A stretch of 64,000 nt of DNA, taken from assembly GCF_008831285.2 (NCBI RefSeq), contig NC_045150.1, positions 9,560,001 through 9,624,000 of the forward strand, written 5' to 3'. The notes below the pieces were generated by a model, which saw nothing but the letters and a program-made list of their open reading frames with translations, searched no databases and was not told the DNA's origin. This DNA comes from Nymphaea colorata. Its lineage: Eukaryota > Streptophyta > Magnoliopsida > Nymphaeales > Nymphaeaceae. Below, piece by piece: positions 12,401-30,631 of the stretch. Both the position numbers and the translations under genes were made by a program. Numbering within the stretch: the stretch's first letter is position 1; each line of letters opens with the position of its first letter.

Positions 12401-14513
12401 TTGAACACGCCCATTCCCGCATATCATTTTTTGGAAGAAAAATATAACAAACTAAAACAAGCAGCAATAAGTTAAGAAAGAACTCCAAGGGGCTCATATA
12501 TAATTACAACAAGCCAAGAAAAGGTCGGAACATCTTCACTTCTAACCCTTGAAATTTTAAGCTTCAGAAAACTAACCTCCTTGCGCAAAATACTTAGAGA
12601 TTCTCCAACAAAATGTAACTTTTCCAGCTCAATAGGATGCAATGCCTTAAGCCCCTCTTCTGAGTGAATTGGGTTATGAATTATTGGACCCCTTGCTTCG
12701 TCAATATCAAATGGCACCCCGAATGCAGGAAGAGGAGTGAGTATATCAGAGAAAAGTATGACACCATCTGGACGGAAGGCCCTCCATGGCTGCAAGGATA
12801 TTTCTACAATGAGATCAGTTGTTTCTGACCTCTCTCTAAAGGATGGGAATTTCTCTGCAAGCTTTCTGTAGACAGCCATGTACCTTCCAGCTTGGCGCAT
12901 CATCCATGCTGGTGGCCTACTGACAGGTTCCCGTCTAGCAGCTTTGACCAGTAATGGATCTATAAGGTTGAAGGAAAACCAATATGAAGTAAATTAGACC
13001 AAGTTGCAAACGACAAGAAGAGCTCACGTATACAGGTTTGAAAACAAAGAGAATGGAAGCTTTTTGAATGAAAAATGAGAATATGCCCCCCGTTATAGCA
13101 TTTGAAGCCACACAAACTTGACCCATAACCTAAAAATAAGTAATCAAAATGAAAGTGTGGCGCACATTTCCAGTACATCCCAACTCTTCAGCTCGAATGT
13201 TGAAATTTTTCACTAGATTCTGCATTTACCTTAAGGTTTAAGTTAATGGTCATAAAGGTTTAGTGTTTCACCAGCTATTGTGAACATTTTATCACATATA
13301 CATTTAAAATCTACCTACTCTCATATACCTCACTGACGGTTTAACCATTTAGCCAATTGACTACCTAGCTAGTCTAAGAGAAATCAGCCCCTCAGCAACC
13401 AAATTGTAGAAGTGTCCAGATAAACTGGACCTTCAAAGAAATTTCTTGAACAATCTTGCTCCACCGACATTCCAGAATGTTCATGTTCACAGTATAAATA
13501 GGGGTTTATTGTTCCCTACTGCAGCGTACTTGAGTTGTATCAATTCTCTTTCTCAATAAACTTCCTGTTCTTCGTCAGCTTTCATCTTCTCCATCCTCTT
13601 TATTCTCTTCTTCTTACTCCCCTTTATCGACACAAATATTGGCAGGCTACTACTAGTCGGTAAGGCCGATGAAGTCCCACTGCCCGCGGTGAGTTATGTC
13701 GCTTCAATCATCTGACGGGGAGCAAAATCTTGACCTCTGTTACGTCTCTTCTGCTAGGTATAATCTACAAGTCCACAGGGCCACAGGAAAAACTCATTAA
13801 ATCTTTCAAAAGCTGCGCCAATTCCTCATCTGAATCATCCAAGTTCCTGCACGGATTTAACTGCAGCAACCAGCCACTGAGAAAGCTGAAGGGGAGTAAA
13901 CATTTTTTTATTTGAATTGCGTTATTTTTATGCTAGGTTTTTTGCTAGATAGAATCTGAATGCTGCTATAGTGAAGGAATCCTCGGACGTAATAGACAGG
14001 GTCCTGACAATCGAGAGAACTCCCTTTTCTTAAATATATTTGACGCTCTAAGCAATTCAGCAACCAACCACACGATAAGAATGAACCCCGGTTAGTCGCA
14101 AATAACCGCAAAACAGATTATGAACAAAAAACCCCACCGAAACCGTTCATACCCAAGTCAAAAGAAACTCATAAACCCTACTCAACATCCCAAAATAAGA
14201 ACCATAATGAAGGCAAAAAAGGCAGGAGGACGATCAAACCCGTAGAAATGGTTGCCCTAACGACGCCGGGGACGAATCCACGCCGTTGCTGATGCCGGAC
14301 GTTGACTCCATATCCGTTGCAGACAAACCCTAACTTCAGTGGCACGAACAAACTAGAGGAGCTCGACCCCACCGAACTAAGAAGAAGAAACCAAAAAAGA
14401 CCGCCAATTTCCACTTCAATAATTTACCGAAAATAAAAACCAAAAAGGAAAAAGGACGGAGAATCGCTGCAGAAGAGAAAGAGAAATCACCTCGATAACA
14501 ATGGCGGATTCAT
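9430..14513 (-). CDS. HEME1: Uroporphyrinogen decarboxylase, plastid
   Basis: This enzyme removes four acetate carboxyl groups from uroporphyrinogen III to give coproporphyrinogen III, in the plastid pathway to chlorophyll and heme. Coding exons are 14513-14491, 14376-14240, 12959-12577, 10986-10702, 10404-10169 and 9598-9430, giving 410 residues with stop TAA. All introns are GT-AG and all phases close. Residues 1-50 are Ser-rich and basic with no acidic residue near the start, fitting a transit peptide. Signature 1 ([10 protein letters not shown], 70-79) carries the two substrate arginines; 'FSDILTPL' holds the catalytic Asp (about 125); signature 2 is '[16 protein letters not shown]' (about 190-205); 'HILNLGHGV' holds the late active-site His. 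From memory the sequence is closer to the Arabidopsis HEME1 type ('[10 protein letters not shown]', 'SWGGQLTP', '[11 protein letters not shown]') than to HEME2. The start rests on a 23-nt first exon, which is the least certain part. Confidence 0.93.
11939..11992. repeat. 27-bp tandem duplication in UROD intron 3
   Basis: The unit 'tccatttatctcccttctcg' plus ttgatac occurs twice at a 27-bp step, with a shorter related stretch following. It is pyrimidine-rich and non-coding, within the third UROD intron. Confidence 0.8.
13199..13640 (+). mobile_element. Probable LTR fragment in UROD intron 2
   Basis: The segment opens with 'tgttgaaatttttcac'. It contains a TATA-like 'tataaata' at 13493-13500 and, about 50 bp on, a 'caataaa' polyadenylation-type signal. 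It ends near 'cgacaca', followed by 'aatattggcaggct', a possible decayed tRNA-Met primer-binding site. This order (TG, TATA, polyA signal, CA, PBS) is that of an LTR read on the plus strand. No second LTR and no gag or pol reading frame is visible, so it is a solo or truncated element. The ends are inferred. Confidence 0.45.
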
Positions 14514-16833
14514 CGACTCTTTTCTTAAACTAAAAAATAATTGAATAAATCGACACACTCTCTCTCCCTCTCTGTCTATAACCTCGGTTGGTGGGTTTTG
14601 AGTAGGAACTCAGATAGCTCGAGTTCGATTACGATGACGTGGCAATTACCACGTCGATCATTGGACGAGACGCAACCCATTGGATATGACTGGGTCAGGC
14701 TGGACCCCACACACGCGCTCCAGCCTTTGATGAACGGATCGGGTCTTGGACCTTCGGGTGAAAGAATGCAAAGAGAGGAAATTGGTTTAGGACCTTTCTA
14801 GATGTTATGTCCAAACCATATCAAGAAATCCAGTTTCTACGTCAAAAACGGTGCCTTTTATTTGTCCTACATACTTTTGGTGTTAAAATCATATGTTTTT
14901 AACGTTATTTTAGTGTTCTTATTAGCCCTAAAAACCCCCTTCTTCAACTAATCTCAATATTTTTTATTATACTTTGTCAATAAATTACAATTTGAGGAGC
15001 ATAACTCAAACGGACGGACAAGGATAGCACTTTAAAAAAATCTCGTATTTATTTTTTCCATATATATTTTACGTGGAGTAGGCCTAATGTTATTAGATAA
15101 ATTGTTCTTTATTCATTGTAGTGTTTGTCATTTAGTTTAGAGAACGAATATTCATAAATTTTGCATCTTCAATTTGACTGGCAGAGGCTAAATTCCTGAT
15201 CATTAAAAATGAGTGGGTTTTACATGCAAGTTGAAGTATGCGAAGATCTCTTACTTGGTACCGATGCAGCTTTGAATTCTGAAGCAAATAAAAGAAAATT
15301 TAAAATCCTTTTTACCATTTTATTTTATTTTTTCTTCTGTTCATAACTCGCCTAGCCCTTTTAGATACAGAGACTTGAACATATGAAAAATACAACTTAT
15401 ATCGTTTAATACTTTCTATTGACATATTTTCTTCAATGTACATCGAAATAATTCCACACAGTTTGACTTTAGATCTAAAAGCCTTGGATAGGAGACTTGG
15501 TGGTTGGATTTGGTATGAACCAAACAACCAACTCTTGAATCGTTGAAACTCGAATGTACCTTTATTTTGCCAAGTGAGGTTTCAAGTGTTAACTTCACGG
15601 GATATGGAAGAAGTTGAGATCTTTTAAGATCAAACCTACTTCTCATCTCAAATTGCTATTTGTCCATGCAAAACTGAAAAATGTCAATTGTAAAATCAAT
15701 CTTTATATTTGAGTCAAGATTATTTGTTTGTCAAAACTTGGATTTTATTGTAAATCTCTTGCCTCATCAAATCAATAGATTCAAGATATGAGGTGCTTAG
15801 GGTGGCAACTGATTGGATTTGAATGAAATATACCTTAACTATATCTTCTTTTTGAATATTCATATATTCAGATTCAACCATGAACAAAAAATAGTCAAAT
15901 CTGAATTTGAAATCCAATTTAACAATTCAAATTCGACTTTTACATTCATATATGAATCTAAACCTGAATTTTGAACCGAATCTAGCCGATTTTAAAATAT
16001 AAGGGCAACTGATATATGATATTTATCTTAAATAAATCTAATCCAAATCTGATCGGATATTTATGTATATTCAAATCCAAATCCAATCGGATGTAATTTC
16101 TTAAATCCAAATTTGACACGATTTCTTAAACAAGTTTTTAAAAAATCATATCAGTTTTTTTTTTTTTAAACAGTTCAGTCAAACATGTGATCTAAATGGA
16201 ATATATTAACATCTCTAAAGGCATTCAAACTTATTTTATTGACTGTAAATTAGGTAGCTTTTTAACATAAGTGGATGTCCATAAGGTCAGACTCGCTTAT
16301 TTTAGTCATCTAACCACGAAACAACCATGTGGGTCTTAACATAGCTGGTCTAGCTGGCGTGTCGGTGAGAATCTAGTCGTTAACTTAATTGCCATGAGCA
16401 TTACTCTTGCATTGGCACATGAGACCTCAATTATTTGATATTTGTTCGTGCCGATATCTTCAAGCAACCCTGGACCCTAAAGGCTAAAAGGAAGGTGCGG
16501 AGATGGAGGAGGAGGAGAGGTCAACTTATCTTTCTTTATGAAAACCTCTTTAAATATTGCATTTTTAAAGTTTGGTGCCTACCATTTTGCAGAAACAATT
16601 AGGATCTTCCGATCCATTTCCATCGGATCGGGTTTATATATCTGATTAATGACTCGAATCTATGCTTAGTATGCAGTTTTACAGCTGAATCTGAATCCAA
16701 ATTAAAACAAAACAATCACCTAATCGGTTTACGTGTAAATGTCAAACAATCCTTAGATTATTGGACCCGTTGCTGATTTCAGTAAGATCCTATTAATCTG
16801 AACCCAAAGGGTGGTTTGACAGTTGAAACATTC

Positions 16834-17001
16834 TGTGAAGGTTTCATGAATCTATTTCGAAATTTAAAACAAATTTACAAAGGACTAAGTGTTCATAAAT
16901 CTACCTTAATTTTACTCTGTGAATGTTTCATGAACCTATTTCAAAATTTAAAACAAATTTACAAAGAACTAAGTGTTCATAAATCTGCCTTAATCTTTGA
17001 A
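16834..17001. repeat. 84-bp tandem duplication
   Basis: Two adjacent copies, starting at 16834 and 16918, share the block 'aaatttaaaacaaatttaca' and 'ctaagtgttcataaatct' with a handful of differences. A partial inverted echo ('gattcataaaaacacttag') follows at about 17004. No coding meaning is seen. Confidence 0.85.
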
Positions 17002-17774
17002 GCAGATTCATAAAAACACTTAGACATCCAAAGGCAAATAGAAGATTAGACCAAATCAGGTCGAATTAGGCTTAATAGGACCTGGGTATGAACTGAACCG
17101 ACAGCGCACCCACCCAACGCAGTTACTAGTTTGCTTTCAAACACGACACGCATATTTGACACATTCATATTGACTAATTGATTTCGTTTTGGACCAGTTA
17201 ACATCACTATGATCATATCAAAAATTCGTGAGAATGTATAAATGCAATTTGGATCCGATTCACTCTTTCAGATCCGAGTACTTTATACAAGCTTTTCGAG
17301 GTACAGGTGGAAGGTATCTTTCAAAAGACCGCGGGAAAGGAAAAATCCGGTTTCTCAAGCGGATCCAATCCGATTCAAACCCATAAGGACTCATCAGTCT
17401 CTGAGCGGTTCCTTACCTTATCTCTTTTTTAACCTCGCGATAAATCGACCCTCCGTGAAAATATCTTGTTTTTTATTGGTACATTGATTCATAAAAAATC
17501 AGAAAAATAACAAAAAAAAAAATAGGAAAAATTATTAAGAGGTTAGTAACTGGCAAGCAAATAATTTGGTAAAGAATAGAGTCGGATTATGCAAGGGATG
17601 TAAAGTCCGCGCAAATTTCAAAGTATCGTGAATTAATACGATATTTTCAAATTATCGTGAATTAAGACGATATTTTCAAATTATCGTGTGTTTTGTCCTC
17701 GCTGTCACTTTGCTTGCCAGCCGCAGCAACCAAGCAACGACCCCAGGGTCTGGGATCAAACAGGGGGCCCATAA

Positions 17775-17960
17775 ATCTCTCTCTCCCTCTCCGTCTCCGT
17801 CTGCGTCTCTTTCTCTGTCTGCGTCCTTTCTCTCGAGTCTCTCCAACTGCAACTCTCTCTCTTTCCGACTCCTTCGTCTCTTTGTTTGCGTCCTTTCTCT
17901 TTAGCCTTTCCACTGCAACTCTCTCTTTTCCTCTCTCTCTCTCTACCCTTTATAGTTTCT
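17775..17960 (+). promoter_or_regulatory. CT-rich 5' leader of the CDPK gene
   Basis: A pyrimidine-dominated stretch with repeated ctctct and gtctccgtct-type words runs up to about 15 bases before the CDPK start codon. Such leaders are common in plant 5' UTRs. It is open in the CDPK frame from about 17693 but has no in-frame ATG. Confidence 0.55.
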
Positions 17961-17974
17961 CTCAGTCCACCACC

Positions 17975-25032
<7,058 letters not shown>

Positions 25033-28000
25033 TGTATTTGCCGTTGTAACTTCGTTTCGTCGACGCCTTTTGCGGCGACTGGTGCTTGTACACTTTGATG
25101 CTCTCATAAACTATGGTCACATGGCTCATTTATCATTTGTAATATTGCCGTTTACTAAGATCCCTGTCTCTGGGACTTGTGTCTATTTGTAACATTGCCC
25201 GTATCGTCTTTTTTAACGACGGAAGGGACGCAATTTGTGGTGTGATAATTTTTTTTTCCCTTTCTCCCTTCATTCGAGGGCGAGAAACTCATGTTGTGAT
25301 AATGGGCACGGATAGGCCATTCAGTTGCCAATCCATCCAATTCACGGGCGAACGCAGTGTTGTGGCTTGTCATACATTTATTTTTTGTTTTTGATATTTA
25401 TCTATCATTTTATTTATATTGTTTTATATTTATTTATTTATCTTTGTTTTTCTTTTTTTAGTTAATATAAATTTTCCTTTTTAAGATGCAGATCCTATTA
25501 ATTGTTTGTGTTCTTTAACCGATTCAGCGAATCGCTAAGTCGGCCAATTGACGTAATTTAGGGAGCAGTCGTCAATCCAATTCAACTTTTTCAACTGTCT
25601 GATTGAAATGCGAACTTCAAACTACCGGTTGATGATGGTATAAGAATCGGTTAAACTGGCAGATTCATCTCGCATCAGCTGATTTTAATAGAAATAATAA
25701 TTTCTATAACCTTTAAACGAGCTAGAATTATAGAATCCCCAACTGAGGCCAATTTATAGATGTTGTAGTACAGATGTGAGTGGCCCCAATTTGATCTTGA
25801 TTCAGCTTTGATCGAATTATCGAAATTTATCTATAGGATCCAGATTTCTGCTTGGATTTGAACCTTAATTTTCAAGCGAGTTCATATTCAACTGGTACAG
25901 TAAAATCCAGCAATTACTGTAAAACAGCTTGAATCCTAATCTAACATTATACTCCATTCAGATTCAGATATGAAGCTGCACCACCCATTCCAATCTGCAT
26001 TTGAAATCAAATAGATAATCGACGGTCTTCAATCCATTTAAGTTCCGAGTTGGTAGAGCCAAATGTAGGGCTGCACAACAGTTGGCTCGACTCAAATGTA
26101 GGACTCAAACGAATTGAGCTCGAGTTTAAATTCATGCTCAAAGTGTTAAATGGGCCAAGTTCCAGTTGAAAGAATTCGATTTGTTTAAACTCTACTCAGC
26201 TTGACTACATAAATGTGTCATGCATGAGTGATTTTATGTTGCTAGATATTTGGATGCAAAATATTGCATTTTTTCTTTGGATTTTCCATTAGATGGTCGT
26301 TCATAGTTGAATTAGTTAAAAAAAAGCGAGAGAAATGAGTTACAAGTTAATGAGATAAAAGGAAACGAGACATGTTAAGTTAACATAAACAAGTTAAACG
26401 AGCTGAGCTCCAACCTGTTTTATAGAGCTTGACTCGAGTTTGAGTTTTACTCGAGTTTGAGCTGAGATTGAGCTCAAGCTCGAGCTCAATTTGATTCATG
26501 TGCAGCACTTTCCGCTTCTTTTTGGCTTTCTGGTAGATGGGATTCCATCGTCCGATTATATATCTAGTCAGACTGACCTTGTAGGCAAGTGGCAAACACG
26601 AGCTCGTCTCGCATTGTGAGTGCGTGCTTGGTTTGTTTAACGAGTTTCACCTGCTTTATGGTTTTTCAGCGAAGAGGCTTGAGGGTATTCACCTCATAGG
26701 CTTAATCTTCATTACAAAGTAAGGAAGCGATACCTTCAAGACTGCGTATTAGTTGAAAATTTGGTAGAATGTAGTTTCTTTCTTTTCAGATTTGACTGAC
26801 TTAAAATGTTTCAAAAGACACCTTATTAATCGCCACGCCTCCAATGGTACGGGTATGTGTGCAGGTATGGATATTAGGTACGGTGGTGGTACGGTGAATA
26901 TTATATATTATTATATATTTATAATTTAAAAAAATCAAATGATGTCAGTACCCTCGCTATAGCATTTACTAAAGGACTAATTTATGACATGGGGTGGTTG
27001 GGTCTGCCTTTGGCTCCCATTTCCACCTTGTGAATTAGGTTGGGGATACAAAAAAAAAAAAAAAAAAAAAAACCCCTAAAAACCTTCCAATCATCCCTAC
27101 ATTTTCAGAACAAAACTGCCCAAATTCCATCGCAAAACAATAATGCAATCAATGAAAAGAATACCGGCAAAACTAATGCAGCACGAAAAGCCAAAACATG
27201 TATTTAATCACAAAATCGAGCATCAAAGGACAAAATCACGATATTGAGCATCAAGAAACAAAACCCTAAACACTACTACCGCCGCCGTCCATCACCAACT
27301 ACCGTTCTGTCGCCAGCCGCCGTTGCTGCCCAAGGTCGCCAAGGCTGCACACACTCGCCGCCGAGGGTTGTTCCAAAGTCGGGAAGGAGAAGGGAAGGTT
27401 GGCCATCACCATTTTTCATTTCAGTTTTTAGGTTATGGTATGGTTTGGATCTGGACCCAAAACCAAATCCAAACGTACCGGCACATACCGATATTGGGTA
27501 CGCCACGCCACCCATTCAGGCGTACCATTGTGACATAGCCTCCAAGACCCTTGACCTACTTGTCGAAGATAACCAGAAGAAATTTGAACCGGAAAAATTC
27601 GAAGTACATCTGAACCGGCTGAAACCATACGTGGGTAGGGCGGTTTACTAAGGTCAGTAACATACCAAGATACATTTTGTGTTAATGTGGCTTCAAACCA
27701 TGGTCACTAAAATGCGTATTTTCGAAAAAAAAAAGTGTTCAAAAACACAAAAAATAAGTCAGGGCAAAACCTTATTCCGTGTGATTCGCCCACGGGAGAA
27801 AGCCGATACCTATTCAGGGAAAGGCCAAAACGATGACTCCAGAGAGCCGCTTAACAGGTCCTCAGTACACACAAATCACTTTTTCATGACCAACTCATAT
27901 CATTATAACATGTAAGGAGGTTTATCAAGTGCATTAGAAACGGTTTCCCGCAAGCATGAAATCACGTTGATTAAATTATTCTCAAAAGAAATAGGAACGG

Positions 28001-28333
28001 TCAACTGAACCTTTTTGCTGACTGATGTGATTCAGAGACCGATTTTAACATCAGCAGAACACCAAACTTTTCAGTGGTCTATCTGGTAAAAAATGCAATT
28101 GCATCTTACAGCACACGACGTCCACCATGTACTTTCCTACTCAACTTTGGCGTGGTCTATCACCATTAGCCAGACACTAATGTTCAACATTAGAGAAAGC
28201 CTGAATTTCTGTATATTCACGGTGTGACAAAAGAGAGGGAAGTCTTAATTGGACCATCAGGAACAAAAATTCAACTTTCAAAGGCAAAATAACAATGATA
28301 CTGAAAGGTTCAGAGAAATAACCGGCACAAAAA
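25033..28333. other. Intergenic region between CDPK and WDR91-type gene 3' ends
   Basis: The two flanking genes converge here. I see no recognisable gene. It contains the second copy of the hAT-like MITE (26066-26510), a poly-A tract at about 27050-27072, and a block (26840-27640) with repeated 'ggtacgg' / 'ccgtacc' words at both ends. That block may be another decayed transposon; a 135-codon frame within it (27244-27651) has no family resemblance. Confidence 0.5.
26066..26510. mobile_element. Second copy of the hAT-like MITE family
   Basis: The left end 'tagggctgcacaac' and right end 'catgtgcagcactt' form an imperfect inverted pair. The interior is rich in 'gagctcgag' and 'gcttgactcgag' words, as in the element at 7662-7993. 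It is longer (about 445 bp) because of an AT-rich insertion in the middle. A target duplication is not visible, so it is probably older. Confidence 0.55.
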
Positions 28334-30592
28334 TTACAAAATAGAAGTAACACGAACGGAGTGATCAGCTGAACCAGTTAAAAAAATGGGCAATGTTGGA
28401 TGCCAATCTACCGTGGTTATACAAGCACTATGTGGAAGTGTCTTTAGTCCACCCAAGTTACTCTGGACCTGAAAATGCGTCATGTCAAATAAAGACTTGA
28501 GGATGCTCATCAAAAGAAAAAATAACAGTATAAGACTCATACAACAAGCTTACATGGTATATGGGTGACCTAGTAGAGCTCGAGGTGACTAGTAGCCTCT
28601 TTCCATGGGAGTCCAAAGCCATTTCGTGTCTAGGTATTCTCGTGCTCTCACAATTACAGAACCTAAAAATGAATGAGATAAAAAAAAAATATTTAAGGAT
28701 CTTTTCCTCTCAAGACCGGCAGACTCCAGTACGAATTACAAAACCATGTCTGCATACAGAACAAGTTAAAAAATGAGCAGTCCATATTGATGCATGTCAT
28801 TGCTTGATGTAACATATTATATGAGTAGATCAGCTCATCCTGATGCATTCCCACATATATACATGTAAACAGGTGGTTGCCTAGGTTGAGCCTACATGGA
28901 GTCAACCTGCTATGAACAGAAGCAACAGCAATCTCCAAAAAACAGTTCATAACCTCCAAAGAAGACAGTTTAGTGTCATAATTGATAATGCTGTACTCTA
29001 GATATGATATATCACAATCATCAGCATCTTCTCCAGCAATAATACGATACTTGATCAATCTACATGACATCATTCCTACCATTAAATGGCAAAATCTCTG
29101 GTCCCCCTTCTCGCCAAAAATTTGCAAGTTGTCTATAGGCCATTCGAGTTACTTCATTTTGTTTTGCAGCATACCAGAAGGGAAAACCAAGCAACGTACC
29201 AGTGATTCCTTGGCAAGTCACATAAACAGCCAAGACTGATGTGAAAGGACTGAAAACGTTGATATAACCAAGAAATCAAAACCCAAAAGGGAAACTTAAC
29301 CACTGTTTCAGCAATCCTTGCCGCCACCACTACATATAATCATCCTCACCCTACCATGACCCATGATATTATGGTCACTCTATCTAACTATCACATCATT
29401 ATCAGAACCTGCAGTGGCAGCTCCAAGGAGTGACTGCTATAGTTCTTAACTTAGGATATTGTACGAATTGTACAGGCTTAAAGTAAAACTAGTCATGATG
29501 TATTGTTACAGCATAATTTCTCACAAATTCTACAAACAAGACTAAGATTTATCCATTTTAATTTTGAGAATCCTTTTCATATGACATAGGATTTGTCATC
29601 ATCCACCATCCTCATTCATATTGTGCAAAAAATTGCAACCTACAGAAACAGTGGTTCACTTGCATACCTGCTATAGTCTCTGGACCAAAGAATACGACCT
29701 TGATTATGCAAGCTCCATTCAAATATCTGTGATATAACAGAACGTGAGCAATTTCCTGTCAAGATCTATAGTGATGCTAGCACATAGGCCAAGAAAGCAG
29801 AACAACTGGAAGCTAAAGTCTACAAGGAAGAACAAGGTAAAGCTGAACCGAAGGCTTAAAAAAAAAATTCTGATATTTAACTAATGTTGTACAAAGAATC
29901 ATCCACATGATAGTTACTGACAATCTTCCACGATATTAAGTACAATAGGCAGAAAAGAGAAAAGGGTTCAACAATTCATCCTACCTTTGGTTACATTAGC
30001 AAGTTTATTATCACTAAAAGCTGTGGAAAAAATACTTGCCTTGCCATCACAACCAAGACTGAATATGCTTGTCTCATCAGGGCCAAATTGCACAGAACTA
30101 ACAGCTGAATCATGGGCAGGCCAGCCAGTAATTTGCAGCCCCGCAGACATGTCTTGTCCCCATTAAGGAAAAAATTGGATTCCCATAAGAAAAATATCTA
30201 CTAAGAGAAACTGTATCCTTACAAGTCCGCGAAAATCACACCATTTTCCTTTATCAAGCAATATGAAACACTTGTGCAAAGTTAACCACCATTCTGCAAT
30301 CGAAATTTTCTTACTAGAATACGCTCAAAGATGTCAAACAGATAGTCTGCTGCAGGCTACCAAGTATGCAGTGTCATATGGAAACAGTTGTATTTGTATA
30401 GATAATAGTTAACACCAGTGCTCAGGTTTTTCCTATCCTCTGATGAACTTGATTTCTTACTTTATAGTTTATACTTGCATTCTTTTTTCTTTCATAATTA
30501 GAAAAATATCATAATCAGGTCTTTCCCTTACATTTATTATTTGATGTTTCTTATTAACTTATGATCCAGAAATTATATGCTACTCTCTCCAC

Positions 30593-30631
<39 letters not shown>

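Larger units (their letters stand above)
14514..17974. other. Shared upstream region of UROD and CDPK (divergent genes)
   Basis: About 3.5 kb separates the two start codons. No gene is recognised. It holds AT-rich degenerate repeats (many 'aaatccaaat' and 'gattcg'-type words at 15700-16700), an 84-bp tandem duplication at 16834-17001, and near the right end a long CT-rich leader (17775-17960). Both promoters must lie within it, but I could not single out a convincing TATA box for either gene. Confidence 0.55.

Noticed and set aside
27244-27651. 135-codon frame in the CDPK-WDR91 intergenic region
   Set aside because: It has no recognisable domain and no splice partners. It sits in a repeat-like block with inverted ggtacgg words, so it is more likely transposon debris.
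28693-29127. 144-codon minus-strand frame inside the WDR91-type gene
   Set aside because: It lies in intron 13. Exons 13 and 14 join across it in the correct phase to give the family sequence, and its own translation resembles nothing.
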